In this document: piece after piece, positions 50,301 to 64,000 of the stretch
How positions within the stretch are numbered: position 1 is the stretch's first letter
How the letters are laid out: every line of letters starts with the position of its first letter
Origin: Tomocerus qinae
Lineage: Eukaryota > Arthropoda > Collembola > Entomobryomorpha > Tomoceridae
DNA: 64,000 bases
Direction of reading: 5' to 3'
Assembly: GCA_020055645.1 (NCBI GenBank)
Contig: CM034548.1
Coordinates: 30,244,201 to 30,308,200, forward strand
Translations under genes and position numbers: made by a program
Notes under the pieces: model-generated
The model's database searches: none
What the model was told of the DNA's origin: nothing
The model's input: only the letters and a program-made list of their open reading frames with translations

Positions 50301-53300
50301 AGTGAGACGACCGAGCTATGTGATGGAATGCATTATTTGCTGGACTCTGTCTTCGCAATTCTCGCCATGTGATGTTCATTGTCGTCAATTCAATGTTTTT
50401 ATTAAGATAAGTACATTAATTGTCAAATCGCTCTAAATCCATTAGGAAAAAATATCTTTTCTTGATTGTACTGTGAGCGAGTGAGCGGAGGACGAGCACC
50501 AGTTTCATGTCATTCTGTCTTCAAACATTTAACTTATGTGAGTAACAATGTGTCTAAGGGGCAAGTTGAAATCTCCATGCACATACATACAATTGAGCTC
50601 TCTTGCTGATTCACTTGTGTATTTATATTCCAAATACATACACACACGTATGTACATGATTACAGGTATACATAAATATCCGAGTACTACGTACCGTGCT
50701 TTATACATAGGTACCTACTTAATTGTGAGTAAGAAATTGAATAAATTGCGCCTGTACATATGCAATGACAATGCAATCCAAATAACAAGTTCAATACCAC
50801 AGATAATTCTTACTTACGTACACTTGCCTTTTTTACAGGAGAGAGGATTGTTGTTATCTCGAGTTAATGTAGCGAAATATCTAATGATCCATTATGTCTT
50901 GTATATCTCCACATGTATCTTTGTACTGTCTTGCATATTTATTTATGTATCCATCTATACACGTATCTACATCTAGTACCTGTGTTTATATTGTAACCAT
51001 ATGGAAATTTCTAAGTATGTACATACATGCATACCACTAATAACCGAGGAACAGGTACTCTGTCTAGTATTACATATTGTACACAATTGCCTACACATTA
51101 CATTTAGTACAGACAGTTGTAACTTAAACTAGTAATTGCTTAGAGTATTATTGTAATAAGCTTCCATCACCTATACCTGCCTGCCTAATAATAAGTATCC
51201 ACTGCCAACTTCTCTCACAGACTACTTATACAAGCAATTGAATGATTTACATGGAAACCTGTACATTCTTCAATCTCAACCAAATTCCAACAGGACACTA
51301 ATAAAACACTACTAAATGAGAATAATTACTTGAATATTTTGTAATACTCTACTCACCCCATAACTACACAAAGCTATGGTTATTACTGCTTTAAAAAGAC
51401 ACACCGAACTGAAAATGAAATGAGCTATCACATCAAATTACGCAAACAAAGAACATTGAAGAGTGAGATGTCATTTCTACATAAGCTTAATGTGTATTTA
51501 AGAAAACCATTTCTAGCAATATCACTTGGTAGTTGCACTTGTAATTATCAGATTTGTCTTTTATATTTCCTTCTGTTTATTTTTGTATCATCAGAATAGG
51601 ATTTGTCATCATCGCCAGGAATGTCACATAATTACTCAAGAAATTCCAGCATTCCCAACGACAAGGACTAATCCACGGCAGCTTTGTTCACCAATCTTAT
51701 CTAAGTACATAATTTTTCTTATCTTATATCAAGAAGACCCACACAAAACTCCATTGCAAATATTGTAATAGCTTTACAATGTCCATACAAAAGGAGCCGC
51801 ATACACTTGCTATACATATGAATAATGAAACTTATGAACATGCACGGCTATAACAAAAATTCCTAATTAATTACTTAAGATAACGAACAGGTAAAAGCTT
51901 CCAAACATTCGTAGGTAAAAGTTGTCGACGTAAATTCCGTTTTGTCAATGCGCTGTTTTATTTTACATTCATTACCTCATTCGATGTTAAGTGTCGATTA
52001 GATAGTTTTAAATCATTTTTGTACGAAACAAAACTTAATAAATATGGTGTGATGTAATTAGTGCTTAAAAATTTCTTTTAGACTCTTCAGCTAATACGTT
52101 TGGAAGAGGCAATCGTTTAAATTGTTTTTCGTATTCGCACTATATGTATTTGTACACAGGTCTCAGTACTTTTGAAACCTTGTTCATGGGTCTCATTTTT
52201 TTTCATCTTGGTAATAATAATATGTAGCAAGACTCCCAAGTCATCTTCAGAAGTGTTTCTTATGTGAGACTCGAGTTAAATTCGAATTCACCAGGTGTAT
52301 TGCAGTAAGTAGTAAGGTTTGTCGATGCTGCTTCATTTCGTGGCATCATCTCGTTCTCATTATTTTATTTAGGTAGGGAAAGAAATGGACCTGGCTGGAC
52401 TGGATGAGTGAAGATAAAAGCAAGCAACTCTATTGCTTTACTCGAAAGCTTGGAGTATTCTGTAGTCGTTTGATGTCTGCTCTCTTCGACTGTCCGTCTC
52501 CGCTCGTTCTGCCTTACCTTAACTTCCCTCGCCTCTCATCCTCAGAAGCTAATAATCCCTTTAGTGAGTTTTTTGCCCTGCTATTACATTACAGTATCCC
52601 ATGTATTGTCCCACTACAGAACTTTGCAACAATTTCCTTGCCTTCTGTTACTTTAACTACCAAAATCTCGTTTGTAGTTCAGCCAGATTTAAGCAAATGT
52701 CTCAGTCGTAAAAGACTCTTGTATCTACTCATGTCTAAATGAATTTTATGAATTAGTTAAGTTTTACGTCTTTGCCACAAGGCAACAAGTGTCAATAGTA
52801 AAGTAAAAAACTATCCATTATAACCATAGATAAAATTTTTATGTATTAATTGCAAGTAAGCATCTTAGCTTTTAAAATGCTAATTCATAGAGAATTACAA
52901 TTTTGTTGCGATGCATACTACATGCATGTAGGGAAAAATGTCTAGTATTCTTTGAGTTAAAACTTGTGTATTGCTAAACCTGTCTTATGATCATGATGTA
53001 AATTGATGTATTGATTTTTCAAATTATAATAACAATAATATAAAAGCTTTTAATGATTATTTATAAATCCAGTTTCACTACGAAATTTCTGGAGAAATGA
53101 TGAGGTTTGTTTTCTTAACTGGACTTTTGAAGGATTTAGTAAAGTCATAAAGTCGGAATAGAATTATTAGAAAAAGCTATATTATTTGTCATTGTTAATA
53201 CATAGCTCGGTGAACTATAAGTACAGAGGAAGATTTAGTAGAGCATAATATGATCGCAATTTGGCAATAACTAATTATGTTATTAGCTGCGTAAATATAG

Positions 53301-56300
53301 TATAAGGAGGAATCTGAGTTTGGGATATTATCTGCACGTGAAAAGGTAAAGGTGAACGATGTTCTCCATGATGTTTTCTTGTGAATGCTAGATCGCTTAC
53401 TTAAAAAGTTACAAGGGAATCTTGTTTTATCTGACGTGAGTTGAAGATAGCTCAGATCATGCAAACATAATTCACACTCAAAGTCGTTGTCTTGGCTGAC
53501 AACGCGAAGAAAGGAAACCGACAAGAGATTATCCCTAAGCAAGCAGATATTAGGCTACCTACCTATTCTGTAATAGTGTCCTATAGTATAATGTGTATAT
53601 TCCACAGTGTGTAAAATAAATTGAGTCATTTGCCACATGAATGATGAACATTTAAGGATTTTGGCTATCTTGTAAGGTATTAGTATGTTACCTGCCTGCC
53701 ATGTCAAATGAGAGGGCCAAAAGGCAAGATATTGATGTTCCGCTTTGCTCCAGCTAGCATATACTTTACTTAAATGGCAAACCGCTTACTTTCATCCTAA
53801 TAAAAATAATAGTTAGTCATGTACATTACATTACCCAACGTGTGCATGCATGTCCTCTATAGAGCGAGACATTGGAAAACAGAGTAACACTCACGATAAG
53901 CCAGAGTAATCTGTCTAAATATATACTTACATTTAGTTAGCTGCGCATCAAAAGAGATGCGAGTAAAAGTCCCTCTAACTATCGATATCTCCGTGCTATA
54001 TAAAATTAAAGCTGATGATATCGCCTGGTGTGTTGTGGCTGTCTTAAGCAGAGTTAGATTCAGAGCTTGGCTTCCCTTGGCTGACTACTTATAAGTTCAA
54101 AGGATCCTAAGTGAGTCTAGCTGAGGTAAGTAAGCTTAAGAAGACTTTATCACATCACTCACTCCGCATCAACATAAAATATGTGACATATGTGGCATGT
54201 GTTGTAACTCACAATCGGCCTAGAAACTAAGTAATCCCATCAAAGAGCACAAGAGTCTCACACCAGACGTCGACATGATTCAACCACCGGAGCACGAACT
54301 GCCAATAACACTTCAGTCTGATCTGAGCAATTTCATCCTCTCCCTTCTCTCTCTCTCCCTTCTTAATACACTTTTCTATATGCCACACACACATTTATAA
54401 TAAATCTGATCAGAATTGAGCTACATATCATATCGCATCATTATCATTTGAATATCCTCTTTCTACACATGGGATATCTGCGTCATCTAACTTTACTCAT
54501 CACCTCCTTTATAGATGTCTGCTTACAAAAATGTATTATAAGATAACAGAAGTATGACTCACTTTTAGATTGATCTTCTTCATTCTACTATGCATCATTT
54601 CTCAACTAGTACCAAATCAGTCTGTATTTTTAATAGGAAATAAAATACTATAGGTTTTTGCAAGCAGGTACATAAACTTTGAAAGACGACAGGCAAACGT
54701 GCGTAGTAATATGTATTTGATTGTGCAAAGTGTGTGTCTATAGGTGTTAATAATGGTCTGATTGTGCGGACTGTGTACCTGTATAATGAAAAGAGGTAAT
54801 TTTGCAATTTCAGTGGGTTCCGGTGCTGTGGCTGCAAACGCAAAGCAAGTCAAAGCAACGGTGGTCAAGATTGATTTTATGACTTATTGTTAGTGTAGGT
54901 ACATGAATAGCACACAATAGATGTAAATAGGTTTTATTATATGATAATAATACGACTACAATAAGCACTCACTCTACCAACAAAAGAAAGGTAACTTTTA
55001 AGGAAAGCATGATGTGTTGGACAGACAGCCAGGAAATTCGATACAACAATCCAAAGAGCGTTGCTCCCATTCATCATTTGACTTAAAAACTCTCCATCAC
55101 AGCACACCACATCACACTTTAGTGAGAATGCAGAATAGAACATTAGCCAGAGTTGACTTGACCCAAGAACTCTTATTTACCACACGCTTTATATATCCCT
55201 CCATACTCAATTCGATGAGATACCAAACCAAGTGGTGATACCAATCTATTGTGGTCACCCTACTATGCCTTCTCTTTGTAAGATGCACATTCTATTCAAC
55301 CAGGAACAGGGCTGAACACACAGCCATTCAACAATCACTTCTGCATCTGCACATTTATGCCTTAAAATAGAATTTCTGCACAATAACATGAAAATCAAAC
55401 GTGGAAAAGGAGCTTCTCCTACCCTTTACTGATTCCCTTGTTCTTGGTTTCATTTCTTTTCAATTAAACAATTTCTCTTCAATACTGCATTCTGCCTATG
55501 TTTTAGTTTAATTTAAACCGTTTCCATTAGTTTGGCTCCGTTGAGCTTATTCAAATCTTCTATATTATTGTATATTCTCACTTCTCACTAGACCATTTTT
55601 TATTGTCACCATAGTTTGGTGACTATTCTTTGGAAGTATTTATAGACAATATCCAGCAAGTATTTATATAGGTATCCTCCATTGCCAATAGCTAAAACAT
55701 CACTACAATTTAAGAAGCAGTTTATAAGTTACTTACCTTTTACTTAATTAGTTGAATTATATATTACACGTGGGATTGCATTAATACCAATTAAGCTATT
55801 AATTGCGAAGTTTATAAATCTGTAATTTGATGAACAATAAAACTAGATAGCACTTTAATGACGAATAAATATTAACTTGATAGATGTACAATGAAAATTA
55901 AAAATTCTAAAGCGTAATAAAATCGAAAATTGAGTTGCGGTAAGTTGAGTTTTTCCTAATCCGTTAATTTCTCCTAGTTATTAATAGTTCATTTTTAAAT
56001 GTTTCAGTTGAGACAAGAAATTGAGACCTAAGTCATATATGCGATGGATAAATATAGGAATAATGGCAATTTATAATTTTCAGGAAAACATGAATCAAAT
56101 AATGGTTATTTGTGATGCCTAAAGGTAGCTTGGCATTTCATACAATGTTAATTTACATTTCTTTATTTCTCCAAGTTAGTAATTGGGTAGGATAAAAAAA
56201 CTGCAGAAAGAATATTGATATTAATACGGAAGCGTATCTGCTGGTAGGTAAGTGCTTAAGTAGCACGTTTGTTTAATAGTCGTGTATAAATAGGAAAAAT

Positions 56301-59300
56301 GTAGTTGTTGGTTGGATAATAAGTAATGTAACAGAAAAGGTACTTATGGTTACTTATTAGTTCTTTAGGAACGGGAGCAGGAGAGTCTATCTAACACGTA
56401 TTTATTTCTTACAAATGAGGATTACTAATTTTAGCCGTATTATTTAGGATAGTAGAAATGCTAAGGAGATTGCATTGTATACTGCTAGAGGTTTACAAAG
56501 GGATGAATTCTAAATTTGCTATTCATTAAGTGTATGAAATAGGAAAGACTAGAGATAGTCAAGTGGATATGCATGAGTCGAAGTGCACGGATGACCTCTC
56601 CACGCCTCCACGAACTCTTTGTCTACTGCATGGGAGTCAATGCTACGCTTTAATCGGGCAAAGAACGGACCCACCGGCACAGGATGCTTACGAAATGCTA
56701 CAGAGAGAGTCTAAGAAAAGTCCAACTATGTTTAAGTGTAAATGGATAAGCTGACGAACATTATCAGCAAAATCTGCATTAGTTACATAGAATACAATGG
56801 AGAATACAAATCATAATATCTGTAACCAAAGCCAAACGAAACTAACCAACTATTTGTAAGACGCAGCATAATATGCCAACAATAGACAGAGCATTTATTT
56901 ATTGTTTGTAAGACGGAGCATCTCTTGGCTATGGCTGTTCTCTACACACGGTTACTGCATTATCTATATTTTAGGCATCTGTATCTGATTGCAAACTCTT
57001 TGTTATGAAATTCATTACTTGGCACGGACAGTGCAAATGCAAACCAAACTGAAGAGCATCAATAGGGGAGTATTTTGCCCGTGTATATAACCCCCACATG
57101 CATTAATGTACTCTAAATACAGCTGCACGACGATGATGTATTTATGAGCTTATTTTTATATTCTTCTACGAAGATAATGAGCATAAAAGAAGTTCTGAGA
57201 AATTAACCAAGCTTATAAAGCTACGTCCAGTTCTGTGTATAAATAATCATTGGATACGATACTCTTTTGTAGGAAATCGATTCTCAATTATATCGTAAAT
57301 AAATGTTGGCAAAAGAGGCGATCTTACAAGCAAAGGGGTGCTATTTAATACAATATGTAGCAGAGTTATCTAGTACATGTGTAAACGATGTAGTCAGATT
57401 CTTTGAGCACTGCTACCACTGAGCTAACATACTATAGTACTTACGGCTGTACTAATTTATCAGCAAAGATGGTTGGTAGTACATAAACATCATAAACGCC
57501 TAACAAAGTTACAAATGTAGAATTATATTCATATGTGCTGATAGGAATTGCACTTCTTGGCATTACAAACAGATAATGTACATAAAAACGTGGTTGCATT
57601 ATCTTACGGTCTGTCTTCAACCTTGTTTTGCGCCAGTGTTAATTACTAACGTACAGATGTATTTTTAGCGTTAGCGTAAAAAACTGGTTAGTTACCTTTA
57701 CACTTACCTTAGGATTTATCAAATCAGATAATATTATATACGTGCCTTCAGTTTTCCACTTGCATATCTGTACACTGAAATGGAATAGCATAGACAGTCT
57801 CCCAGAACGGAGATATACCTATTACATTTTCCCTGTTTCCAATTCTGATATCAGAAAAGTACTCTACGTTTACACGGGCAGAGATTAGACATAATAATAA
57901 TAAGAGTACTCCTGCTCACTTTAAAGAAAGAAGAATCATCTATTGAATTTCATCGGATGCAGAGGTATGTATCATTAAATTAATTTCACAAGTCTGTTTT
58001 TATATAGGGACACGTTCTATGCCATGGCTTAGATTCATTTGCTGCCTTATCGTTAGCCCACATGGTTCCCTATGCATTATGAAACTGTCAAAACTCATGA
58101 TTATATTGATAGCATGAAAAAGTGTGACAATTGATAAATGTGCCAATCGATCGTCTATCTTTAGCTTCCAGTTCAGTTTCAGCGTAGTCTGAGTCTAGCT
58201 ACGGTGCTTTTGCTTTTCTGGTGTGGCGTTGTGAATACGATTCTGATCTGAAATTAATCTAATGCAACATTATTAATAACTGAAAGCGAGATACAAATAA
58301 ATACATGCATTATTAGTTCCTCTGCATCTGCAGGCGATGCATATACACAAATCAACAACACTCAGCATGAAATACTTACCAAATGATATACTAGCGCTTC
58401 TTATAATGTAAACCTGTGTACAGATATAACATTTCAAGTTTACCAAGAGTATCTAAATTAGATAGGATAGTTTCTTCAATAGATCTTCACTGACTTGACT
58501 GCACTCTCCAGGCTCCAATATTTTTTCTCTCGACTGAATTGACAGTAGCAAGCCTTTTATCACGTTAGCAGAGGAAAGTAGGTAGGGCAGCTAGGCTCGG
58601 CATGCAGGCAAGGCTCCTTCCCACCAATATTTATTATGTAGGTAAGTAATGCAATTCAATATGCCGTTCCTCCTCATCTTAACCATCATATTACATCACA
58701 ACAAAGCAAAACAAGACCCAGTCAAAGGAACTGGAAGAAACCGATCCGAACAATAATCCGCTATAATTCATTCTATCTTTCAGACTGGTGCTTATTAAAA
58801 TTATTACTACACAAGTTATACAACTGACTTCACTGGCCAACATTTCCTAATCAAGTCAATAGGCTTCTCCGTTCCTTTCATTCTAGATTCGATTGATTCC
58901 ATCATTTAAATGTCTGTACAAAAATCTGTTGAAATAAATGTTTTTTATTAGCAGAATACAATAAATAATAGGACAAGGGAGGTTTTTATTTTGGATGTAA
59001 TATTATAATTACAAAATCCTAAAAAAATTCTTTTAAGTGTCCCAAAAACGACAACAACAGTTTTCCTTGATTGAAGGATAGGTAAAACAAATAATACATA
59101 TTTATATGAAGTGTACTCAGATATATTTAGTGTATCAGGGTACAATGAGAATGTCGGGTTAAATCTTTCCGTATCTTGGAATGGAGATAATGCATGTACA
59201 TAGGAGTATACAAACAGGTAAGCTCTAAGAAATCTTATCTACTAGTAAAGTAAAGTCTCATGAGTGAATTCCCTGTCATTACCATTTCGTTGCGTGCATA

Positions 59301-62300
59301 GCACAGGTACCCATTTAGCTACTTATCAAAACACAACTGCTACCCAACCGTCACAAAAAATCTTCATGTACTCCCCAGCTCACCATCTTTCTACCCACAG
59401 AACAATACGTAGGAAATACGCTGCGAAAAATTATTTAAAGATAAAATGAATGACTTTTATACCAATGAAAATGTTTAAAATTTCTACGAAAAGACTACCT
59501 ATCTATAATTGCAGCAAGAAAAGTTAGCACTTTGCCAGCCCCTTATCAATGCACTGTAAATAATTAACTTCGGAGGATGAATGAGTTGTTTTAGTCCACG
59601 AAAAGGTAAGAAAAATATATTTTGCCGACTTTGACTTCGTATATAGCTTTCCCCGAAATTTTTGTAAATGTGACCAAGTGAATTACTTAATGCGATGTAA
59701 AATTTTTGGAAATTATAATTCACTTTAAAAGTTACTGGCTAATGTTTGTTTGTAAACCTTTCTTATGAAAAGGAAATTGTATGCATTGTGCATACATGAT
59801 AGGTTATAAGCCAGTACCTTTGTATTGCATCATCAGATCGTATCTGAAGTGCCGTGTCAATTCCAATCACTTCCAATAAACATTGCATGAATACTTACGT
59901 GTTTGTACATTGGGGATCATGTATATAGATTGTCTCGTCACCGAAAACTATCCCTACCACTATTATCGACTTGTATGCTACGAATGTCTCAATTGTTTGC
60001 AACTATATCGTTATACATTTGTACCTACAAGGCAATGCTATTTGAGAAAGGGTAAATATCGGCATCAATCACAAGGCAATTTTACAATAACACAAATTTG
60101 CCAAATCAAAAGACTATTATATCCATATCAGTTCAATGTTTGTATATTTCATGGTAAAATATTCATATCTCACGAAACGTAGGGATTTAGAGAAATGTGT
60201 AAGTATCATCTTCACAAGTGGCTAACTTGAATTTCTGCAGTTTGTACATGTCACGATATTATTGTAGCATTTAGGTGTGGAGCATGCTTTGTCTTTGTAG
60301 TACATAGGTACTTGCCTGCATAATATTAAACGATTCGTCGGCTCCAATAAGCAAAACAAGGCTAACCACTTTATTACTTTTACAAGGATACTAGTGGTTT
60401 ATTAAGTTAAAGCGTTTTTTATAGGGATGATTATGTACATAGATAGTTGTCTATAGTATCTCGTTTTGTTCCTTTCGTTTACACTGAGGCTGAACATTAA
60501 AGAAAATATGTATGTACATGGTTTGCAGAAATCACATTATAGGAAATATATATTTAAGTAAAGTAAACTAGAAAATTACCCCCAGCAAACCCTTTTAGTC
60601 AGTCAAAACAAAACCATACAAATCCATTGCGTGCTGAAAAATATTTATTCTGCAAATTTTAAAATTTTAAGACATTTAGGCTTATTGTCAGCAATGCACC
60701 AGACCAGGCGGCCTCCCCATTACACCTTGTCTTTGTGTTCTACAAAATACTTAATAATGTAGGAACAACCGCTTTTATGAAATTATCTCCTTGATTTTCT
60801 ACGTTTGCAAGAAATTCTTTATACTTGTACCTTTAGCAACTATTCGTGAACTATTTAGAATTGCTTGGAACTTTTCAAACAACTTCTAGATAAAGATCGT
60901 TATCATTACTATTAGACACACTATTATACTATTGAGAAAATATTTTGTGTCAATTACCTGCATAGTTATTCGCCCCTATGACCCTCCCTTAAAAAGTGAC
61001 CCTTACGCTTAGTGACATCTGCACTAAGGAGACAACGAAATGCATGGCTAGGGGATCTCTCCACAAATGTAGATATAATTGTAAAAAATAATTTGTCCAT
61101 TATCTAAAATGCTCAGTGTCACGTCAGCCGCTATGTAAAATCTCCTGTCAAGGTTTGTTTATATGCTGACCAAGTCAAGCTGCATTAACTGTACACTTGT
61201 GACATATCCCACTGTGTCACTTCATTCATATTCTCTTTGTTGTCGTTTATCTACATGTAAAATCATTGATTAAATCCATGCTACCCTCCGGGAATAATAT
61301 ATTTCTCCTACCCTACACTCCTAACTTACATCTCAACATCCTCAGACTTGAACCGCACTTTTTATCGAAGGATTTTACTAAACCCCAAAGTTACCCTCTA
61401 TACACCTACATATTATACGATCTTTGAGACGTGGGGTTACTCAAAATTATTTATAGTAAGCATCCACTTCGGCAATTTATAATATTTGTAAATACAATAA
61501 AAGCAGATGTATCTTGGCCGTACTTGGAGTAAAATGTCATAAAGCAATTCATTACATTTCGTTTCACCACGGCATGGATGCATATGGGAGAGGGAAAAGT
61601 TAGTACTTGCTAAGGTGACGGAATATAACTAACGTGGATTGAAGACCTCAAGCTCATGACTGTAAAAAGACCGCGCATCACTTCTTCAAGATATGTTTAT
61701 TGATTACATTACATTAAATCCTGAGAACACAATGTTGATGGCACTGGCATGGCACTAGTGCTCGCAACTCAATCAACATCAACATAATAAAAAGGAACCG
61801 GTCACAGATATCAGACCGAACCGAATAATATATTCAGACAATAAACACACGGACTTGTTCTGACAACACTATCGCTTAAAACTTTATACTTAATTCCATC
61901 ATGTCGATAACTATAGTACTAGTGAATGGTAGATGTATCCGTTAGAGTCTCAGCTAGTACTTTAGCAGGTAAAAAATATCAAGATGTGATTTACAAGAAG
62001 ATTGAATGCACTGATAAATTTCGTTGTGTACCTTTTCCAAATATTTATCTATCAAGTTGGATTATCGATTTTATTGCCTTGGTAATCTGTAGCCAGTATG
62101 CCAATAGCTACGCGAATTGTATAAATAATGAACTAACATTCTCAGAACTTATTTATCCATGTACAAATCATAGTCCTTATGCAAATTGAATATCCTTAGC
62201 ATTGGTTAGTTACATAATTCCATGAATGAAAGAACTTTTTTTCATGATCTCGGGTTGTCTTTATTGCTCGCCGTACTCATCTCCATCAGTACCCCTGGAG

Positions 62301-64000
62301 TTGACTTGCTCAGATAAAGCCTTATCTTCCGATAGATATAAAAGCTGTAGAAGTAAAGGTAGTGAGAGTTGAACCTTCTATAGGCATTAAATAAAACCAT
62401 TAGATCTTCTAGGATAAAATTGTTCATTCATGTACGTACCGCTAGTTATTGTTTCAACAGCATCATCATAAATACTTTTATTTCTTTACGACCAGAGTAA
62501 GTAGCTGTGACTAGAGATAAGTAATGTCACCGATAATGTGATATTTCAGTAGCTACATAGTTGATATCCTTTTTTTAGTTGAGCCTTTTTCGATTCTATT
62601 TACTATTAAATTGAAAATTACAAGTGTTTGAATTGAATATACCAGTCATGGTAGTCTTGGCATAGCTATCTACTAAATTGGAATAGTCTGTATTCAGTCA
62701 GCAACATCACCAATGCGAATAACACTGTAAAACGGTGGAGAGGAGGAAGAATCAAATTGTCGACTGGACTTTTCTTCACAAAAAGTCTCGAAAGCTTAAT
62801 GGTCTCTAATGATATCATGAAAGAGACAGTGAGCTCTCATCCGTCGTTTGTTTTTCTAGGCAGGATGGAAAAAGGTTGTAATATGTCCCAGCAGTATGAG
62901 CTACAAGGCGACAACGAGTCTCAGAGACAAAATGCTCGCGTTGCTGAGTTTTTTCACCCATTTTCAAAGTCTCACTACTAGTGCCTTTCGTCTGGTCTCT
63001 TCCGTCCTCCTCCTGCCTGCTAACAGTTTTTAGACTTTTCTTGGAAGAATAATTGCTATTTGTGAAAGAATGGCATAATTACTATGAATAATAACCTCCA
63101 ATAATAATTTTAACGTCTGTTTGCATTCCAATAGTAAGTAGGCTAAATTTTAAGACGCTATTCATGTAGGTAAACTTAAATTGTAGTTTTTACAAGTAAT
63201 GTGCATTGTTATTTATATTTATCAATACCACTTCTGTAAAAGGATAATTATAAAAAACGTGAAGTAAATAATAAAAAATATTTCTCACTTATATACATGT
63301 CTAGTAGTATTTCGTTGGTAAATACATTATTCAGTTGTAATTTTATGGCTATAGACTGTAAGTATTGAAATTTTATCAGAGGTTGTAAGTAGGTAGTTAG
63401 GTAATATGTAGTATTATTTTATTTGTAGCACTAGTAAATAGAGGAGTGTAGTGTATTAATGCTAAGTGGATGGTGGTGGGGAGATGAGGGTAGGAAGTAA
63501 AGTTTAAGTGAGAGTCTGAGAGTGTCGGTCGGTAGCAGTCAACTGAAGACGTATCCCTAACTGCCCCATAACTCAATCGGGCCGAGATAAGACTGGAGGA
63601 CAAGAAGTCGGAGCAACTTGTAGGGTCGGTAATTAGAGGTGCATCACCATTAGTTTCTAGCTACCTTCGAGCATAGTGATGTCTTCATTACCGAATTATT
63701 ACTTTATTACTCAAATTTCCACTTGACTCATTTATTCCTCACGCCTCCGTTTTTCTGTCCTCCGTATCTAAACTACATTCGCATCAAGATAGCCAACCCA
63801 GGCCTGGCTGGCTCGATCAAATTCCAATGCTATTACGATAGTGAACTTGCCTTGACTTGGGCTTGACTCGATTTGAATCCGTTCCAACACATTATGCCAC
63901 AGAGCGTATAGTTAGCCCAATTTACAGATAAGAGGATTGTCACTAAACCTGGCCTACCTAATTCTGAGAGCAAGGAGACCAGCTCAGAAAGAAATGTACA
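44356..64000. other. 5' flank or upstream intron of the eyg-class gene; no gene recognised
   Basis: This 19.6 kb holds no coding sequence I can assign to a family. The longest open frames (151 codons at 48537-48992 plus, 142 codons at 50548-50976 plus, 115 codons at 53195-53542 minus) are isolated, have no recognisable domain and mostly begin with non-ATG codons. A missing first exon and promoter of the eyg-class gene should lie here or beyond the right edge. Two POU-type octamers 21 bp apart (49413 and 49434) and a two-copy tandem repeat (49880-49930) are the only small structures worth listing. Confidence 0.7.
49880..49930. repeat. two-copy ~22-bp tandem repeat
   Basis: Units begin CGTATTAG and contain TAGTCTATAT, the second with a 3-bp deletion. 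A further partial CGTAATAC follows. Confidence 0.7.

Noticed and set aside
50548..50976. 142-codon open frame, plus strand
   Set aside because: Hydrophobic and Tyr/Ile-rich because of ACATAC/GTATAC-type repetitive words; no family resemblance and no splice context.
53195..53542. 115-codon open frame, minus strand
   Set aside because: Non-ATG start and no recognisable motif; Cys residues are not arranged as a known zinc site.
59778..59796. TGTATGCA-TTG-TGCATACA small palindrome
   Set aside because: An 8-bp inverted repeat with a 3-nt loop is expected by chance several times in 64 kb of AT-rich DNA.
1..64000. CRISPR arrays, operons, bacterial or viral gene clusters
   Set aside because: None seen. 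Long spliceosomal introns and a Pax gene show nuclear animal DNA, and no regularly spaced direct repeats of the CRISPR kind occur.

Overview
This is a eukaryotic, AT-rich window (I judge about 35-38% GC by eye) that is almost entirely non-coding. The only protein-coding gene I can support is a Pax transcription factor of the eyegone / twin of eyegone (eyg/toe) class. It lies on the minus strand, with five recognisable coding exons spread over about 30 kb (14370-44355). The protein, large spliceosomal introns and intron density indicate an arthropod, most likely an insect. I cannot name the order or species.

Layout of the gene, in transcript order (right to left). The 5'-most recognised exon is 44089-44355: a low-complexity N-terminus plus a short remnant of the PAI half of the paired domain. 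A 13.0 kb intron follows, then exon 30940-31080 with the first two helices of the RED subdomain. After a 12.5 kb intron comes exon 18022-18390, with the last RED helix, an alanine-rich linker and a PNDLS motif. A 129-bp intron leads to exon 17672-17892, with homeodomain positions 1-46. A 2.5 kb intron leads to the terminal exon 14370-15194, with homeodomain positions 47-60 and a long Ser/Pro-rich tail. Phases agree at all four junctions (1,1,1,0). The joined frame gives 605 residues counted from the first in-frame ATG at 44350. A missing upstream 5' exon is likely, because a splice acceptor lies just before that ATG and there is a stop upstream.

The left 3 kb (1-2960) is a repeat graveyard. 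It has two copies of a ~160-bp dispersed repeat containing a hairpin, the second copy split by a ~514-bp insertion. It also has a 57-bp fold-back sequence inside the first copy only, a separate 107-bp near-perfect palindrome, a 74-nt tRNA-like sequence, and a ~570-bp terminal-inverted-repeat element carrying a ~20-bp tandem array. From about 2.96 to 13.8 kb I see no gene. The 19.6 kb to the right of 44.36 kb is 5' flank or first intron of the eyg-class gene, again with no recognisable coding sequence.

I found no CRISPR array, operon or other multi-gene system. The most checkable observations are: a CtBP-type PNDLS motif in the inter-domain linker; frame-neutral (141 and 369 nt, phase 1/1) exons that encode the RED region; a strong splice donor 22 nt past the stop codon; and paired arm changes between the two repeat hairpins.
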